From JBEVJK01 sp040510195 (lineage in GTDB: Bacteria > Pseudomonadota > Alphaproteobacteria > Rhizobiales > Rhizobiaceae): a stretch of 64,000 nt of DNA. This document shows, in pieces, positions 48,454 to 56,717 of the stretch. The notes beneath the pieces are model-generated. The model had not been told where the DNA came from. It did not search any database and saw nothing but the letters and a program-made list of their open reading frames with translations. The DNA lies in NCBI GenBank assembly GCA_040510195.1, contig JBEVJK010000081.1, positions 1 through 64,000 of the forward strand, written 5' to 3'. The translations under genes and the position numbers were made by a program. The first letter of the stretch is position 1. Every line of letters begins with the position of its first letter.

Positions 48454-49959
48454 ATGCGGCTTGAAGACCTTCTGCGGCGAAGCGCGCTCGCCCACCCCGA
48501 CACGGTCGCGCTGGTGGACGGCGAGCGCCGGGTGACCTATGGCGAGCTCGAGGCTGCCTCCGACAGCCTGGCGGTCAGCTTGTTCAGCCATGGCGTCCAG
48601 CGCAGCGACCGGGTGGCCGTGCTGATGGACAACGGCGTCGAGCCGGCGATCGCACTGTTCGCGATCCTCAAGGCGGGTGCCGTGGCCGTGCCGGTCAACC
48701 CGGCGCTCAAGGCGGAGGGCGCGGCCGCCATCCTGGCCGATTGCGCGCCGACGCTGATCCTCACCCAGGACCGGCTGATGCCGCTCTGCAGCCGCGCCCA
48801 GGAAGCGGCCGGAGGCGTGGTGCCGATGCTCGCGGTGCCGGCGGCACCCGAAGAGGCGGCGTGGAAGATCGCCCTGCCCCCGGCCGGCATCGACATCGAC
48901 CTCGCCATGGCGATCTACACGTCGGGCTCGACCGGCGAACCCAAAGGCGTGATGCTGACCCATCGCAGCATGGCGGCCGCGGCGGACTCGATCGCCGCCT
49001 ATCTCGAAAGCCGCTCCGACGACGTCGTGTTGAGTGCGCTGCCCCTTGCTTTCTCGTATGGGCTATACCAGCTGCTGGTGACGGTCCAGACCGGCGGTCG
49101 CCTGGTGCTCGAAAAGAGCTTCGCCTTTCCGCATCAGGTGCTCGAGCGAGCGGCCGCCGAAGGGGTGACCACGCTGCCACTGGTTCCCACGATTGCGGCG
49201 CTGCTCCTCAATCTCAAGGATCGGCCGGCGCTGCCGTCGCTGCGGACGATCACCAATGCCGGGGCGGCGCTGGGCGAGGCCCAGGGCGCAGAGCTTCGAC
49301 GGATGTTCCCGCAAGCGCGCATCTTCGCGATGTACGGGCTCACCGAATGCGCCCGCGCGACCTATCTCGACCCGCGCGACCTGGCGCTGAGGCCCACCTC
49401 GGTCGGGCGTGCGATCCCCAACACGGAGGTCTACGTCGTCGACGCCGAGGGCCGCAGGGCGAGGCCCGGCGCGACAGGCGAGCTGGTGGTGCGAGGCCCT
49501 CATTTGATGCAGGGCTACTGGCGCCGCCCGGAGGCCAGCGCGGCGGTGCTGAAGCCCGGTGCCAACCCGTGGGAGCGCGTGCTCTATACCGGCGACCTCT
49601 TCCGCGCCGACGCCGAGGGCTATCTCCATTTCGTCGGTCGCAAGGACGACATGCTGAAAGTACGCGGCGAGAAGGTGGCGCCAGCCCAGGTGGAAGGCGC
49701 GATCCTCGGTTGCCCGGGCGTCGCCCAGGCGGTGGTGGTCGGCGTGGCCGATCCGGTGCTGGGCACGGCGCTCCACGCGATCGTGGTGGCGTCCGACGGT
49801 CAGCTCGCAGCACGCGACGTCCTGCGCCACTGCGCCCGTGCCCTGCCCGACCACATGGTGCCGCGCACGGTCGAGTTCCGCGCCGCGCTGCCGACCACCG
49901 CGAGCGGCAAGGTGAGCCGGCGGGCCGCGGCAACCGCCAGAAGCGAGGTGATGCGATGA
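48454..49959 (+). CDS. AMP-forming acyl-CoA/acyl-ACP ligase
   Basis: 501 aa, ANL superfamily. A3 core YTSGSTGEPKGVMLTHRSM (from residue 155), A5 FAMYGLTECARATYL, A7 VLYTGDLFRADAEGYLHFVG, A8 GRKDDMLKVRGEKVAPAQVE, and A10 TTASGKVSRR with the catalytic Lys486. Activates a carboxylate and, given the preceding ACP gene, probably loads it there. Substrate unknown. Stop overlaps the nadE-like start. Confidence 0.9.
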   Translation: MRLEDLLRRSALAHPDTVALVDGERRVTYGELEAASDSLAVSLFSHGVQRSDRVAVLMDNGVEPAIALFAILKAGAVAVPVNPALKAEGAAAILADCAPTLILTQDRLMPLCSRAQEAAGGVVPMLAVPAAPEEAAWKIALPPAGIDIDLAMAIYTSGSTGEPKGVMLTHRSMAAAADSIAAYLESRSDDVVLSALPLAFSYGLYQLLVTVQTGGRLVLEKSFAFPHQVLERAAAEGVTTLPLVPTIAALLLNLKDRPALPSLRTITNAGAALGEAQGAELRRMFPQARIFAMYGLTECARATYLDPRDLALRPTSVGRAIPNTEVYVVDAEGRRARPGATGELVVRGPHLMQGYWRRPEASAAVLKPGANPWERVLYTGDLFRADAEGYLHFVGRKDDMLKVRGEKVAPAQVEGAILGCPGVAQAVVVGVADPVLGTALHAIVVASDGQLAARDVLRHCARALPDHMVPRTVEFRAALPTTASGKVSRRAAATARSEVMR

Positions 49960-50939
49960 CGACTGGACCTGCCGACTTCTCCGCCGAGACGCTGACGATC
50001 GACGCCGAGGCGGAGACAGCGCGGATCGTCGCTGCGCTGCGACGGCAATTGCGGGAGCCGTTGCACAAGCGCGGGCTGGTGCTCGGGCTTTCCGGCGGGA
50101 TCGATTCCACCGCCTGCGCGGCGCTGGCGGCGCGCGCGGTGGGACCGGGCAAGGTGTTCTGCCTGTTCATGCCCGAGCGCGACTCCGACCCGGAAAGCCT
50201 ACGGCTGGGCAGGCTGGTGGCCGAACGCTTCGGGCTGCAGGGCGAGGTCGAGGATATTGGCGACGCGCTGCAGGCGCTCGGCTGCTACCGCCGCCGCGAC
50301 GCGGCGGTGCGCAGCATCGTGCCCGAATACGGCCCAGGCTGGGGCTTCAAGATCGTCATCGCCGACCCGCTGGAGGCGCCCGGCTACAACATCTCCTCGC
50401 TCGTCGCACAGGCACCGGACGGGCAGGTCAGCCGCCATCGACTGACGGCGCCCGCCTACCTCGCCATCGTCGCGGCCACCAACATGAAGCAGCGGGTTCG
50501 CAAGCTGATGGAATACTCGCATGCGGACCGGCTCGACTATGCCGTTGTCGGCACGCCCAATCGGCTCGAATACGACCAGGGCTTCTTCGTGAAGAACGGC
50601 GACGGGTCGGCCGACGTCAAGCCCATCGCCCATCTCTACAAGTCGCAGGTCTACCAGCTGGCAGCGCATCTCGGCGTGCCGGAAGAGATCTTGCGCCGGC
50701 CGCCCACAACGGACACCTACTCGATGGCGCAGACACAGGAGGAGTTCTACTTCTCGCTGCCCTACGACAAGCTCGATCTTTGCCTCTACGGGCTAAACCA
50801 GGGGTTAGCGGAAGACGAGGTCGCCCGCGCGACGGGCCTGACGGCGAGCCAGGTCGAGCTTGTGTGGCGCGACATCGGCGCGAAGCGGAAGGTGGCGCGC
50901 TATCTGCACGCCGCGCCACAGCTCGCCGCCGTGGCCTGA
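49956..50939 (+). CDS. NAD synthase-like ammonia-dependent amidase (NadE family)
   Basis: 327 aa; PP-loop SGGIDST at residues 46-52, FMPERDSDPESLRLGRLVAE, IVAATNMKQRVRKLMEYSHA, VVGTPNRLEYDQGFFVKNGD (cf. the GTxNxxE..G(Y/F) block) and AHLYKSQVYQLAAHLGVP, RRPPTTDT. No N-terminal nitrilase domain, so ammonia-dependent. It may be the housekeeping enzyme, but ATGA coupling to the acyl ligase and inserted segments (SIVPEYGPGWGFKIVIADP) suggest a pathway-specific paralogue that amidates an adenylated acid. Confidence 0.85.
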   Translation: MTTGPADFSAETLTIDAEAETARIVAALRRQLREPLHKRGLVLGLSGGIDSTACAALAARAVGPGKVFCLFMPERDSDPESLRLGRLVAERFGLQGEVEDIGDALQALGCYRRRDAAVRSIVPEYGPGWGFKIVIADPLEAPGYNISSLVAQAPDGQVSRHRLTAPAYLAIVAATNMKQRVRKLMEYSHADRLDYAVVGTPNRLEYDQGFFVKNGDGSADVKPIAHLYKSQVYQLAAHLGVPEEILRRPPTTDTYSMAQTQEEFYFSLPYDKLDLCLYGLNQGLAEDEVARATGLTASQVELVWRDIGAKRKVARYLHAAPQLAAVA

Positions 50940-50940
50940 G

Positions 50941-50967
50941 CCCCGCGCCGCCACCCCCGGCGCGGGG
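50941..50967. terminator. Strong stem-loop between nadE-like and fasciclin genes
   Basis: CCCCGCGCC (50941-50949) and GGCGCGGGG (50959-50967), a perfect 9-bp GC stem with a 9-nt loop, starts 1 bp after the nadE-like stop and lies between convergent genes. No U-run, but the stem is very stable. Likely ends or protects both transcripts. Confidence 0.5.
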
Positions 50968-50988
50968 AGCCGCCGGTCCTTTGGAGGG

Positions 50989-51546
50989 TCAGGACTTGGG
51001 CAGCAGCACCTTGTCGATGACGTGGATGACGCCATTCGACTGATCGACGTCGGCAATGGTCACGGTCGCGGCGTTGCCGTTCTCGTCGGCGATCCACACC
51101 TTGTCGCCCTCGACCTTGGCCGTCAGCGTGCAGCCGCCGACGGTCTTCACCGAATGCGCGCCGCCATCATCCTGGACCATCTTCATGATGTCTTTGGAGA
51201 AGGCTTCCGCGGGCACGACGTGGCAGGTCAGGATCTTGACCAGCTGATCCTTGTTCTCAGGCTTGAGAAGCGTTTCGACCGTGCCGGCCGGCAGCGCCTC
51301 GAACGCGGCGTTCGTCGGAGCGAAGACGGTGAACGGGCCGGCACCCTGCAGGGTCTCGACCAGGCCGGCGGCCTTGACCGCCGCCACCAGCGTCGTGTGA
51401 TCCTTGGAGTTCACGGCGTTCTCGACGATGTTCTTGTCGGCCGGCATCGGCGCCCCGCCGACCATCGGGTTCTCGGCATAGGAGATGGCTGTCGATGCAG
51501 ACATCGCGAAGAGACCGATAGCAACGGAATAGAAGAGCTTTTTCAT
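50989..51546 (-). CDS. Secreted fasciclin-domain protein
   Basis: 185 aa. Signal peptide 1-24 (KKLFYSVAIGLFAMSASTAISYA/EN), then one fasciclin domain: NIVENAVNSKDHTTLVAAVK, GPFTVFAPTNAAFEALPAGT (FAPT(N/D)xAF signature), LLKPENKDQLVKILTCHVVP and the C-terminal NGVIHVIDKVLLPK. Family members mediate adhesion or act as secreted surface proteins. It lies next to an ECF sigma / RskA-type anti-sigma pair; in mycobacteria SigK-RskA controls fasciclin proteins (MPT70/83), so similar control is likely. AGGAG lies 9 nt before the ATG. Confidence 0.93.
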   Translation of the reverse strand: MKKLFYSVAIGLFAMSASTAISYAENPMVGGAPMPADKNIVENAVNSKDHTTLVAAVKAAGLVETLQGAGPFTVFAPTNAAFEALPAGTVETLLKPENKDQLVKILTCHVVPAEAFSKDIMKMVQDDGGAHSVKTVGGCTLTAKVEGDKVWIADENGNAATVTIADVDQSNGVIHVIDKVLLPKS

Positions 51547-51587
51547 CCTCGTGTTCTCCTTAATTGTCCCTTCATCGGGATAGCGGA

Positions 51588-51615
51588 AACACGAGAACCT
51601 CTGCCTGAAAGTTTC
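51588..51615 (-). promoter_or_regulatory. Candidate ECF-sigma promoter of the fasciclin gene
   Basis: Minus strand: GAAAC (51615-51611), a 17-bp spacer and CGTGTT (51593-51588), which fits the general ECF pattern of an AAC-containing -35 and a CGT -10. Transcription would start ~35 nt before the ATG at 51546. I found no clear copy upstream of the sigma gene. Confidence 0.35.
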
Positions 51616-51647
51616 TCGATCACGTAAGCGTCATGCTTTCGTGATCG

Positions 51648-52361
51648 TCAGATGTCCTTCAAATCGCCGGCGGCGACGACAGGACCCGTTGGCTGACCTG
51701 TCGGCGACCCACCCGAAGGCTCGAGGCTGATGGCCAGCACGGCGCCTTGCGCCAGCTTGGCGCGCAGCTCTGGCGTGACGACGATGCGGATGGTCGAGCC
51801 GACAGGCACCACGCCCATCGAGACGGGCGGGTTCTTGCCCTCGATCATCCACAGCTCGAAATCGCGGCCGGCCGCCCGTTCGCCGGACAGGTGAGAGAGC
51901 GAGATACGGTCGTGGGCGGGATCGACAAATGCCAGGTAGCGGACGTCGCTCTGGTCGGCGGCGAGCGAGGCGACCAGGCGCTCGGGCGTGGGCGGCGCGG
52001 GGCGCAAGAGAGGCAGCGCGATGGCGACGGCCAGTGCGGCGAGCGACGCCGCGGAGAGGCCGCGCCAGAAGGCAAGGCTCGACCACAGGCCGGCGCCCTC
52101 GGCTGCCGCCGGTGCGCCGGCGAAGAGGCGCCTGTCGAGGGCCGCCTTGACCGCTGCGGGCACTTCGGCGGGATCGTAGGCCTCGGCGAGCGGCGCCAGA
52201 CGGACCTCCCAGAGGTCGACCAGCCGCGCGAAAGCCGGATCCGATTCGATGCGGCGGGCGACCCGCTCGCGCTCCTCCGCGGGGAGCACGCCAACGACGT
52301 ATTCGGCAGCAAGCAGATCTTCGCCGCCGTCGTCCGGTCCGCCATGTTCCGCCAGGCTCAT
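51648..52361 (-). CDS. RskA-like anti-sigma factor
   Basis: 237 aa. The N-terminal cytoplasmic domain (EDLLAAEYVVGVLPAEERER then DLWEVRLAPLAEAYDP) is of the anti-sigma-K type. A membrane helix near residue 90-115 (LSAASLAALAVAIALPLL) is followed by the periplasmic RskA domain: VRYLAFVDPAHDRISLSHLS, FELWMIEGKNPPVSMGVVP. Start at 52361 chosen for its ATGA overlap with the sigma stop; an ATG at 52373 is possible. Holds the adjacent sigma factor at the membrane until a signal leads to its release. Confidence 0.9.
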   Translation of the reverse strand: MSLAEHGGPDDGGEDLLAAEYVVGVLPAEERERVARRIESDPAFARLVDLWEVRLAPLAEAYDPAEVPAAVKAALDRRLFAGAPAAAEGAGLWSSLAFWRGLSAASLAALAVAIALPLLRPAPPTPERLVASLAADQSDVRYLAFVDPAHDRISLSHLSGERAAGRDFELWMIEGKNPPVSMGVVPVGSTIRIVVTPELRAKLAQGAVLAISLEPSGGSPTGQPTGPVVAAGDLKDI

Positions 52362-52897
52362 CGCTCCAGGCATTCCCTCAGTTTCATCAGGCTGCGTCGC
52401 AGCCAGGTGCGCATCGTGTTCAGCGGGACGCCGTGGCGCGCCGCCAGCTCGGCGTAGCTCTCGCCTTTCAGGTAGGCGCCCCGAACCGCCGCGGCACGGT
52501 CATGCTCCAGCTCATCGAGGCATCGGCCGATCCGATCGCTCTCGCCGGCGGCGACCGCGATCGCCTCCGGTCCTGGTGCGGGATCGGCGACCTGCAGCGC
52601 CGTATCAACGTCGACTGTCGACAGTCGACGGGCGCGGATGCGATCGATCGCGTGGTTGCGGGCGACCGCCACCAGCCAGGAAATCGGGCTGAGCTCGGAC
52701 ACGGCAAAGCGGTCGGCCTTCGTCCACACCTTGACGAAGACCTCCTGCAGCGCCTCCTCCGCCTCGGCACGATCGTTCAAGACACGCAGGCAGACGCCGA
52801 AGAGTTTCGCGCTGACCTGGCGATAGAGCTGGTCGAATGCCGCCCGGTCGCGGGTCGAAACCCTGACGATCAGTTTGGAGATGTCTTCGGGCGTCAT
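52358..52897 (-). CDS. ECF sigma factor (SigK-like)
   Basis: 179 aa. Region 2: FDQLYRQVSAKLFGVCLRVL, RAEAEEALQEVFVKVWTKAD and SPISWLVAVARNHAIDRIRA. Region 4: AYLKGESYAELAARHGVPLN and TMRTWLRRSLMKLRECL. Length and motifs fit the SigK group paired with RskA. ATG 52897 opens with TPEDISKLIVRVSTRD; an upstream in-frame start at 53053 would overlap argB and is rejected. Coupled to its anti-sigma gene (ATGA). Confidence 0.92.
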   Translation of the reverse strand: MTPEDISKLIVRVSTRDRAAFDQLYRQVSAKLFGVCLRVLNDRAEAEEALQEVFVKVWTKADRFAVSELSPISWLVAVARNHAIDRIRARRLSTVDVDTALQVADPAPGPEAIAVAAGESDRIGRCLDELEHDRAAAVRGAYLKGESYAELAARHGVPLNTMRTWLRRSLMKLRECLER

Positions 52898-52916
52898 CGC
52901 CAGTCCAACCTTAGGG

Positions 52917-52937
52917 GGTTGCCTTCGATTTGCAACC
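52917..52937. repeat. Inverted repeat upstream of the sigma gene
   Basis: GGTTGC (52917-52922) and GCAACC (52932-52937) are perfect 6-bp arms around 9 bp, 20 bp upstream of the sigma factor start and in the 142-bp gap shared with divergent argB. May be an operator or an RNA hairpin in the leader. Confidence 0.35.
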
Positions 52938-53039
52938 CGCGCGGCGCCCGCCTGCGAGGGGCAGGTATCCCCTTGTTCGAAGGCGCCGGCGCCGCTAAAC
53001 AGGCCGCCGACTCCCCCCCATGCGAGCGAGGCGGCGCCG

Positions 53040-53936
53040 ATGACGACGGACATTCCAGAGACGCCAGAGGCGCAGGCGCGGCTGCTTTCGGCGGCGCTGC
53101 CCTACATGCAGCGCTACGAGAACAAGACGGTGGTGGTGAAGTATGGCGGCCATGCGATGGGCGACATCAGCCTGGGCAAGGCGTTCGCCCGCGATATCGC
53201 GCTGCTCAAGCAATCGGGCGTCAATCCGATCGTGGTCCATGGCGGCGGCCCGCAGATCGGCGCGATGCTCGCCAAGATGGGCATCGAGTCGAAGTTCGAG
53301 GGGGGGCTGAGGGTCACCGACGAGAAAACCGTCGAAATCGTCGAGATGGTGCTGGCGGGCTCGATCAACAAGGAGATCGTGGCGCTGATCAATGCCGAGG
53401 GCGAGTGGGCGATCGGGCTGTGCGGCAAGGATGGCAACATGGTGTTCGCCGAGAAGGCGCGCAAGACGATGACCGACCCGGACAGCAATATCGAGCGGGT
53501 GCTCGACCTCGGCTTCGTCGGCGAGCCGGTCGAGGTGGACCGGACGCTGCTCGACCTGCTTGCCCATTCGGAGATGATCCCCGTGCTGGCTCCGGTGGCG
53601 CCGGGCCGCGACGGACATACCTACAACATCAATGCCGACACGTTTGCCGGGGCGATCGCCGGTGCGGTGAGGGCCACGCGCCTGCTTTTCCTGACCGACG
53701 TGCCCGGCGTGCTCGACCGCGACAAGCAGCTGATCGACGAACTGTCGGCCGCCGACGCCAAGGCGCTGATCGCCGACGGCACGATCTCCGGCGGCATGAT
53801 CCCAAAGGTCGAGACCTGCCTCGAAGCGATCGAGCGTGGCGTGGAAGGCGTGGTCATCCTCAATGGCAAGACGCCGCATGCCGTCCTGCTGGAGCTGTTC
53901 ACCCAGCACGGCGCCGGCACGCTGATCGTGCCCTGA
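53040..53936 (+). CDS. argB: Acetylglutamate kinase
   Basis: Second step of arginine synthesis: phosphorylates N-acetylglutamate. 298 aa. N-terminal helix (residues 1-25) typical of the arginine-sensitive type, then TVVVKYGGHAMGD (catalytic Lys), VHGGGPQIGAMLAKMGIESK, NINADTFAGAIAGA, LFLTDVPGVLDRDKQLID and GTISGGMIPKVETCLEAIE. ATG 53040 fits the family N-terminus. In related genomes a HAD pyrimidine nucleotidase usually follows; here it is 2.8 kb away. Confidence 0.96.
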   Translation: MTTDIPETPEAQARLLSAALPYMQRYENKTVVVKYGGHAMGDISLGKAFARDIALLKQSGVNPIVVHGGGPQIGAMLAKMGIESKFEGGLRVTDEKTVEIVEMVLAGSINKEIVALINAEGEWAIGLCGKDGNMVFAEKARKTMTDPDSNIERVLDLGFVGEPVEVDRTLLDLLAHSEMIPVLAPVAPGRDGHTYNINADTFAGAIAGAVRATRLLFLTDVPGVLDRDKQLIDELSAADAKALIADGTISGGMIPKVETCLEAIERGVEGVVILNGKTPHAVLLELFTQHGAGTLIVP

Positions 53937-53946
53937 CCCAGAGGCC

Positions 53947-54852
53947 TCAGCGGAGCCCCAACAGCGCCAGGATCCCGGCGACGATCAGCCCGCAACCGAC
54001 AGTCTCCAGCCAGTTGATGCGTTCCTTGAAGAAGAGGACCGAGGAAGCGAAGGTGAAGATCATCTCGATCTGCGCCAGCGATTTCACGATGGCCGCCTGC
54101 TGCAGCGTCATAGCCATAAACCAGCCGAAAGACGCCGAGGCGCCGGCCAGCCCGACGATGAGCGAAGGCCGCCATGCGGCGGCGATGCGTGCGAGTTCGG
54201 TGCGCTCGCGCCAGACGATCCAGGCGCCCATCAGCAAGGTCTGGAAGATCGTGGTGACGGCCAGGGTGACCGCCGCCTGCATCATGAAGTTGGGACCGGC
54301 GAGGGCCAGCGAGGCGGCGCGATAGGCCACGGCGGAGGCGCCGAACAGCGTGCCGGAGGCGAGCCCGATCAGCGCGGTGCGGCTGCCGACCGAAGTGACC
54401 AGGGCTCGCCAGGTGAAGGCGGTGCGCGCCACCGAGATCAGCATGACCCCGCAGACGCTGAGCGCGATGGCGAAGACCGTCCCGGCAGTGACCGTCTCGC
54501 CGAGGAAGAGCAGGCCAAACACCGCCGCCTGGGCCGGCTCGGTACGGGAATAGGCGGTGCCGACGGCGAAGTTTCGGAACGAGAACAGATGAACGAGCAG
54601 GAAGGTCGCGGCGATCTGGCTGACGCCGCCGGCCATCGACCAGGCCAGGAAGCGCAGCCCCATCGGGGGCACGGCATAGCCGGCGAGCCAGTGCAGCGCG
54701 AGCACGAAGAAAAGCGCGAAGGGAAAGCCGAAACCGAAACGAACGAAGGTAGCCCCGGTGGTGCCCATGACGCCCTTGAGGTGCTTCTGCAAGGCTGAGC
54801 GCACATTCTGCAGGAAGGCGGCAGCGATGGTGATGGGGATCCAGAGGTCCAT
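53947..54852 (-). CDS. DMT-family (EamA) transporter
   Basis: 301-aa inner-membrane protein with about ten hydrophobic helices in two EamA repeats (TIAAAFLQNVRSALQKHLKG at the start; ASFGWFMAMTLQQAAIVKSL and INWLETVGCGLIVAGILALL at the end). Family members export metabolites or amino acids; no substrate can be assigned. Convergent with argB (10 bp gap). Its presence between argB and the HAD gene, with the two GGDEF genes, breaks a usual pairing. Confidence 0.88.
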   Translation of the reverse strand: MDLWIPITIAAAFLQNVRSALQKHLKGVMGTTGATFVRFGFGFPFALFFVLALHWLAGYAVPPMGLRFLAWSMAGGVSQIAATFLLVHLFSFRNFAVGTAYSRTEPAQAAVFGLLFLGETVTAGTVFAIALSVCGVMLISVARTAFTWRALVTSVGSRTALIGLASGTLFGASAVAYRAASLALAGPNFMMQAAVTLAVTTIFQTLLMGAWIVWRERTELARIAAAWRPSLIVGLAGASASFGWFMAMTLQQAAIVKSLAQIEMIFTFASSVLFFKERINWLETVGCGLIVAGILALLGLR

Positions 54853-54941
54853 GGGGGGTACGACCGGGGCGAGCGTGGGGACACCACCCGCTTAGCGCGG
54901 ATCGGCCAGGACCGCCACCGCCATCGCGATGGTTTGGCGGC

Positions 54942-55697
54942 TCAGGCGGCTGCCGAGTAGGGCTCGATGATCGCCCTGTTGCGGCCGCGGCGCTTCGCTT
55001 CGTAGAGGCGGCGGTCGGCCGCCCGCATCAGGTCCGAGACCGAGGCATCCGACCGGCACCCGGTGCCGCCGATGGACACGGTGAGCGGAACCGTCAGGTC
55101 GCCGCAGACGAAGCGGATTTGCTCGACCTCCCTGCGGATGCGCTCGGCCACGCCAACCGCCTCGGTGTCGGCAGCGCCGGGCAGGATCGCAGCGAATTCC
55201 TCGCCGCCGATGCGGCCGAGCACATCGCCTGCGCGCACGCCGCGGCGGATCGCCGCAGCAATCTCCAGCAACGCGCTGTCGCCCGTCAGGTGGCCGTGGC
55301 TATCGTTGATGCTCTTGAAGTGATCGGCGTCGATGATCAGCAAGGCGCCGCGCATGGTGGCCCCGCGGCCCGCCTCGAGGGCGGCAAAGAAGCTTTCGCG
55401 GTTGAGCATGCCGGTCATGTCGTCGCGGCGGGACTTCTCGAGCAAGCGGCGATGCGTCGTCGCCAGCTCGGCATGGACCTCCTTGAGCTGTCGGTGGGCG
55501 GTGGCAAGCTTCTCGTTCTGCCAGAAGGTGAAGGCGCTGCAGGGCCCGGCAATCAGCAGGGGGCAGAGCGTCGACATCAGCCAGGCATTTTGATCGAGCG
55601 TGCCGCCGACGGCAGGCACGATGGTAGCGGTCAACAGGACGGAAGCGATGGCGGAGAGAACGGCGACGAGAATCGACTTCGCTGCGATGATCCTCAT
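54942..55697 (-). CDS. Membrane diguanylate cyclase (GGDEF), copy 1
   Basis: 251 aa. Two N-terminal helices (ILVAVLSAIASVLLTATIVP and WLMSTLCPLLIAGPCSAFTF), a short coiled coil (HRQLKEVHAELATTHRRLLE), then a complete GGDEF domain: DDMTGMLNRESFF, LLIIDADHFKSINDSHGH and the active site GRIGGEEFAAILPG. The inhibitory RxxD (RAGD) is 5 residues upstream of GGEEF. Should make c-di-GMP. Very similar in layout to the next gene; tandem paralogues. Confidence 0.92.
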   Translation of the reverse strand: MRIIAAKSILVAVLSAIASVLLTATIVPAVGGTLDQNAWLMSTLCPLLIAGPCSAFTFWQNEKLATAHRQLKEVHAELATTHRRLLEKSRRDDMTGMLNRESFFAALEAGRGATMRGALLIIDADHFKSINDSHGHLTGDSALLEIAAAIRRGVRAGDVLGRIGGEEFAAILPGAADTEAVGVAERIRREVEQIRFVCGDLTVPLTVSIGGTGCRSDASVSDLMRAADRRLYEAKRRGRNRAIIEPYSAAA

Positions 55698-55806
55698 CTG
55701 CCACTCCCGCGCCCAGCAGGACCATGGCCAACAGGCTTGAATGCTGTCTTTCAGCGATGCCTAAAATTCGATCGATCCGCCGGCTTTCCACATGCGGGAT
55801 GGCGCG

Positions 55807-56550
55807 TCAGGCAGCGGCGTTGACAGTGGTCAGGACGGCCCGGTTGCGGCCCTGTCGCTTGGCTTGGTAGAGCCGCTCGTCGGCAATCTTGAGCACGGCC
55901 GACGACCTGGCGCCGCAGTAGAAGGCCACCCCACCGAGCGATACCGTCAGCGGCACGACAATGCCACCAGGGCGGAAGTCGATCCTCTCGACCTCCTTGC
56001 GGATGCGTTCGGCGACGGCGGCGGCCTCGACCTCGCCGGCGCCCGGAAGTACCACGGCGAACTCCTCGCCGCCCACTCGGCCGACGGAATCACCCGCGCG
56101 AACGCCACGGCGCAGAGCAGCAGCGATCTCGACGAGGGCCAGGTCGCCGACGGGATGGCCATGCTTGTCGTTGACGTCCTTGAAGCGGTCGGCGTCGATG
56201 ACCAGCAGACATCCCAGACCGCTCCTCGAGACAGTGTCGAGCGCCGCAACCAGGCTTTCCCGGTTGAGCAAGCCGGTCTGGTTGTCGTGCTTGGCCTTGT
56301 GCATGAGCTGCCGGTGCATGGCAGCCAGCTCCGCATGCACAATCGACAGCTCGTGAAGCGCGTTTCCCAGCTTTTCACGCTGCCAGAAGAAGAACATGCC
56401 GGATGGGAAGGCGATCACCAGCGGACAGATCGTCGACAGGAGCCAGGCGGTACCATCCATCTGGCCTTGGACGACGACGACCGTGATGAGCAGGGAAGCA
56501 CAGGCGCATATGAGAGCGAGCGCTCCAGAAGGCAAAAGGAGCTTCTTCAT
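55807..56550 (-). CDS. Membrane diguanylate cyclase (GGDEF), copy 2
   Basis: 247 aa. Same plan as the gene at 54942: two helices (SGALALICACASLLITVVVV and WLLSTICPLVIAFPSGMFFF), a linker HELSIVHAELAAMHRQLMHK, and a GGDEF domain with LLVIDADRFKDVNDKHGH and VGGEEFAVVLPG; I-site RAGD present. Start at 56550 (MKKLLLPSGALAL) rather than the longer upstream reading to 56700, which lacks conservation with copy 1. The pair likely arose by duplication. Confidence 0.92.
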   Translation of the reverse strand: MKKLLLPSGALALICACASLLITVVVVQGQMDGTAWLLSTICPLVIAFPSGMFFFWQREKLGNALHELSIVHAELAAMHRQLMHKAKHDNQTGLLNRESLVAALDTVSRSGLGCLLVIDADRFKDVNDKHGHPVGDLALVEIAAALRRGVRAGDSVGRVGGEEFAVVLPGAGEVEAAAVAERIRKEVERIDFRPGGIVVPLTVSLGGVAFYCGARSSAVLKIADERLYQAKRQGRNRAVLTTVNAAA

Positions 56551-56717
56551 GAAATCATCCGCAGCAATACGCTTCGTGGAAAACTTGAAAAGTCGCCCGT
56601 CGATACATGCAATTGGCAAACGATGGCTTTCGCCGACGATTAAAAATGAAATCTTCGCGCTGGGACGAACCCGCGATCGCCATGGCCGCAGCCTCTGCAA
56701 ACGTGCGATAAGAGGCG

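Noticed and set aside
52898..53053. Upstream start for the ECF sigma factor (53053)
   Set aside because: Adds residues unlike any sigma factor and would overlap argB; 52897 fits the family.
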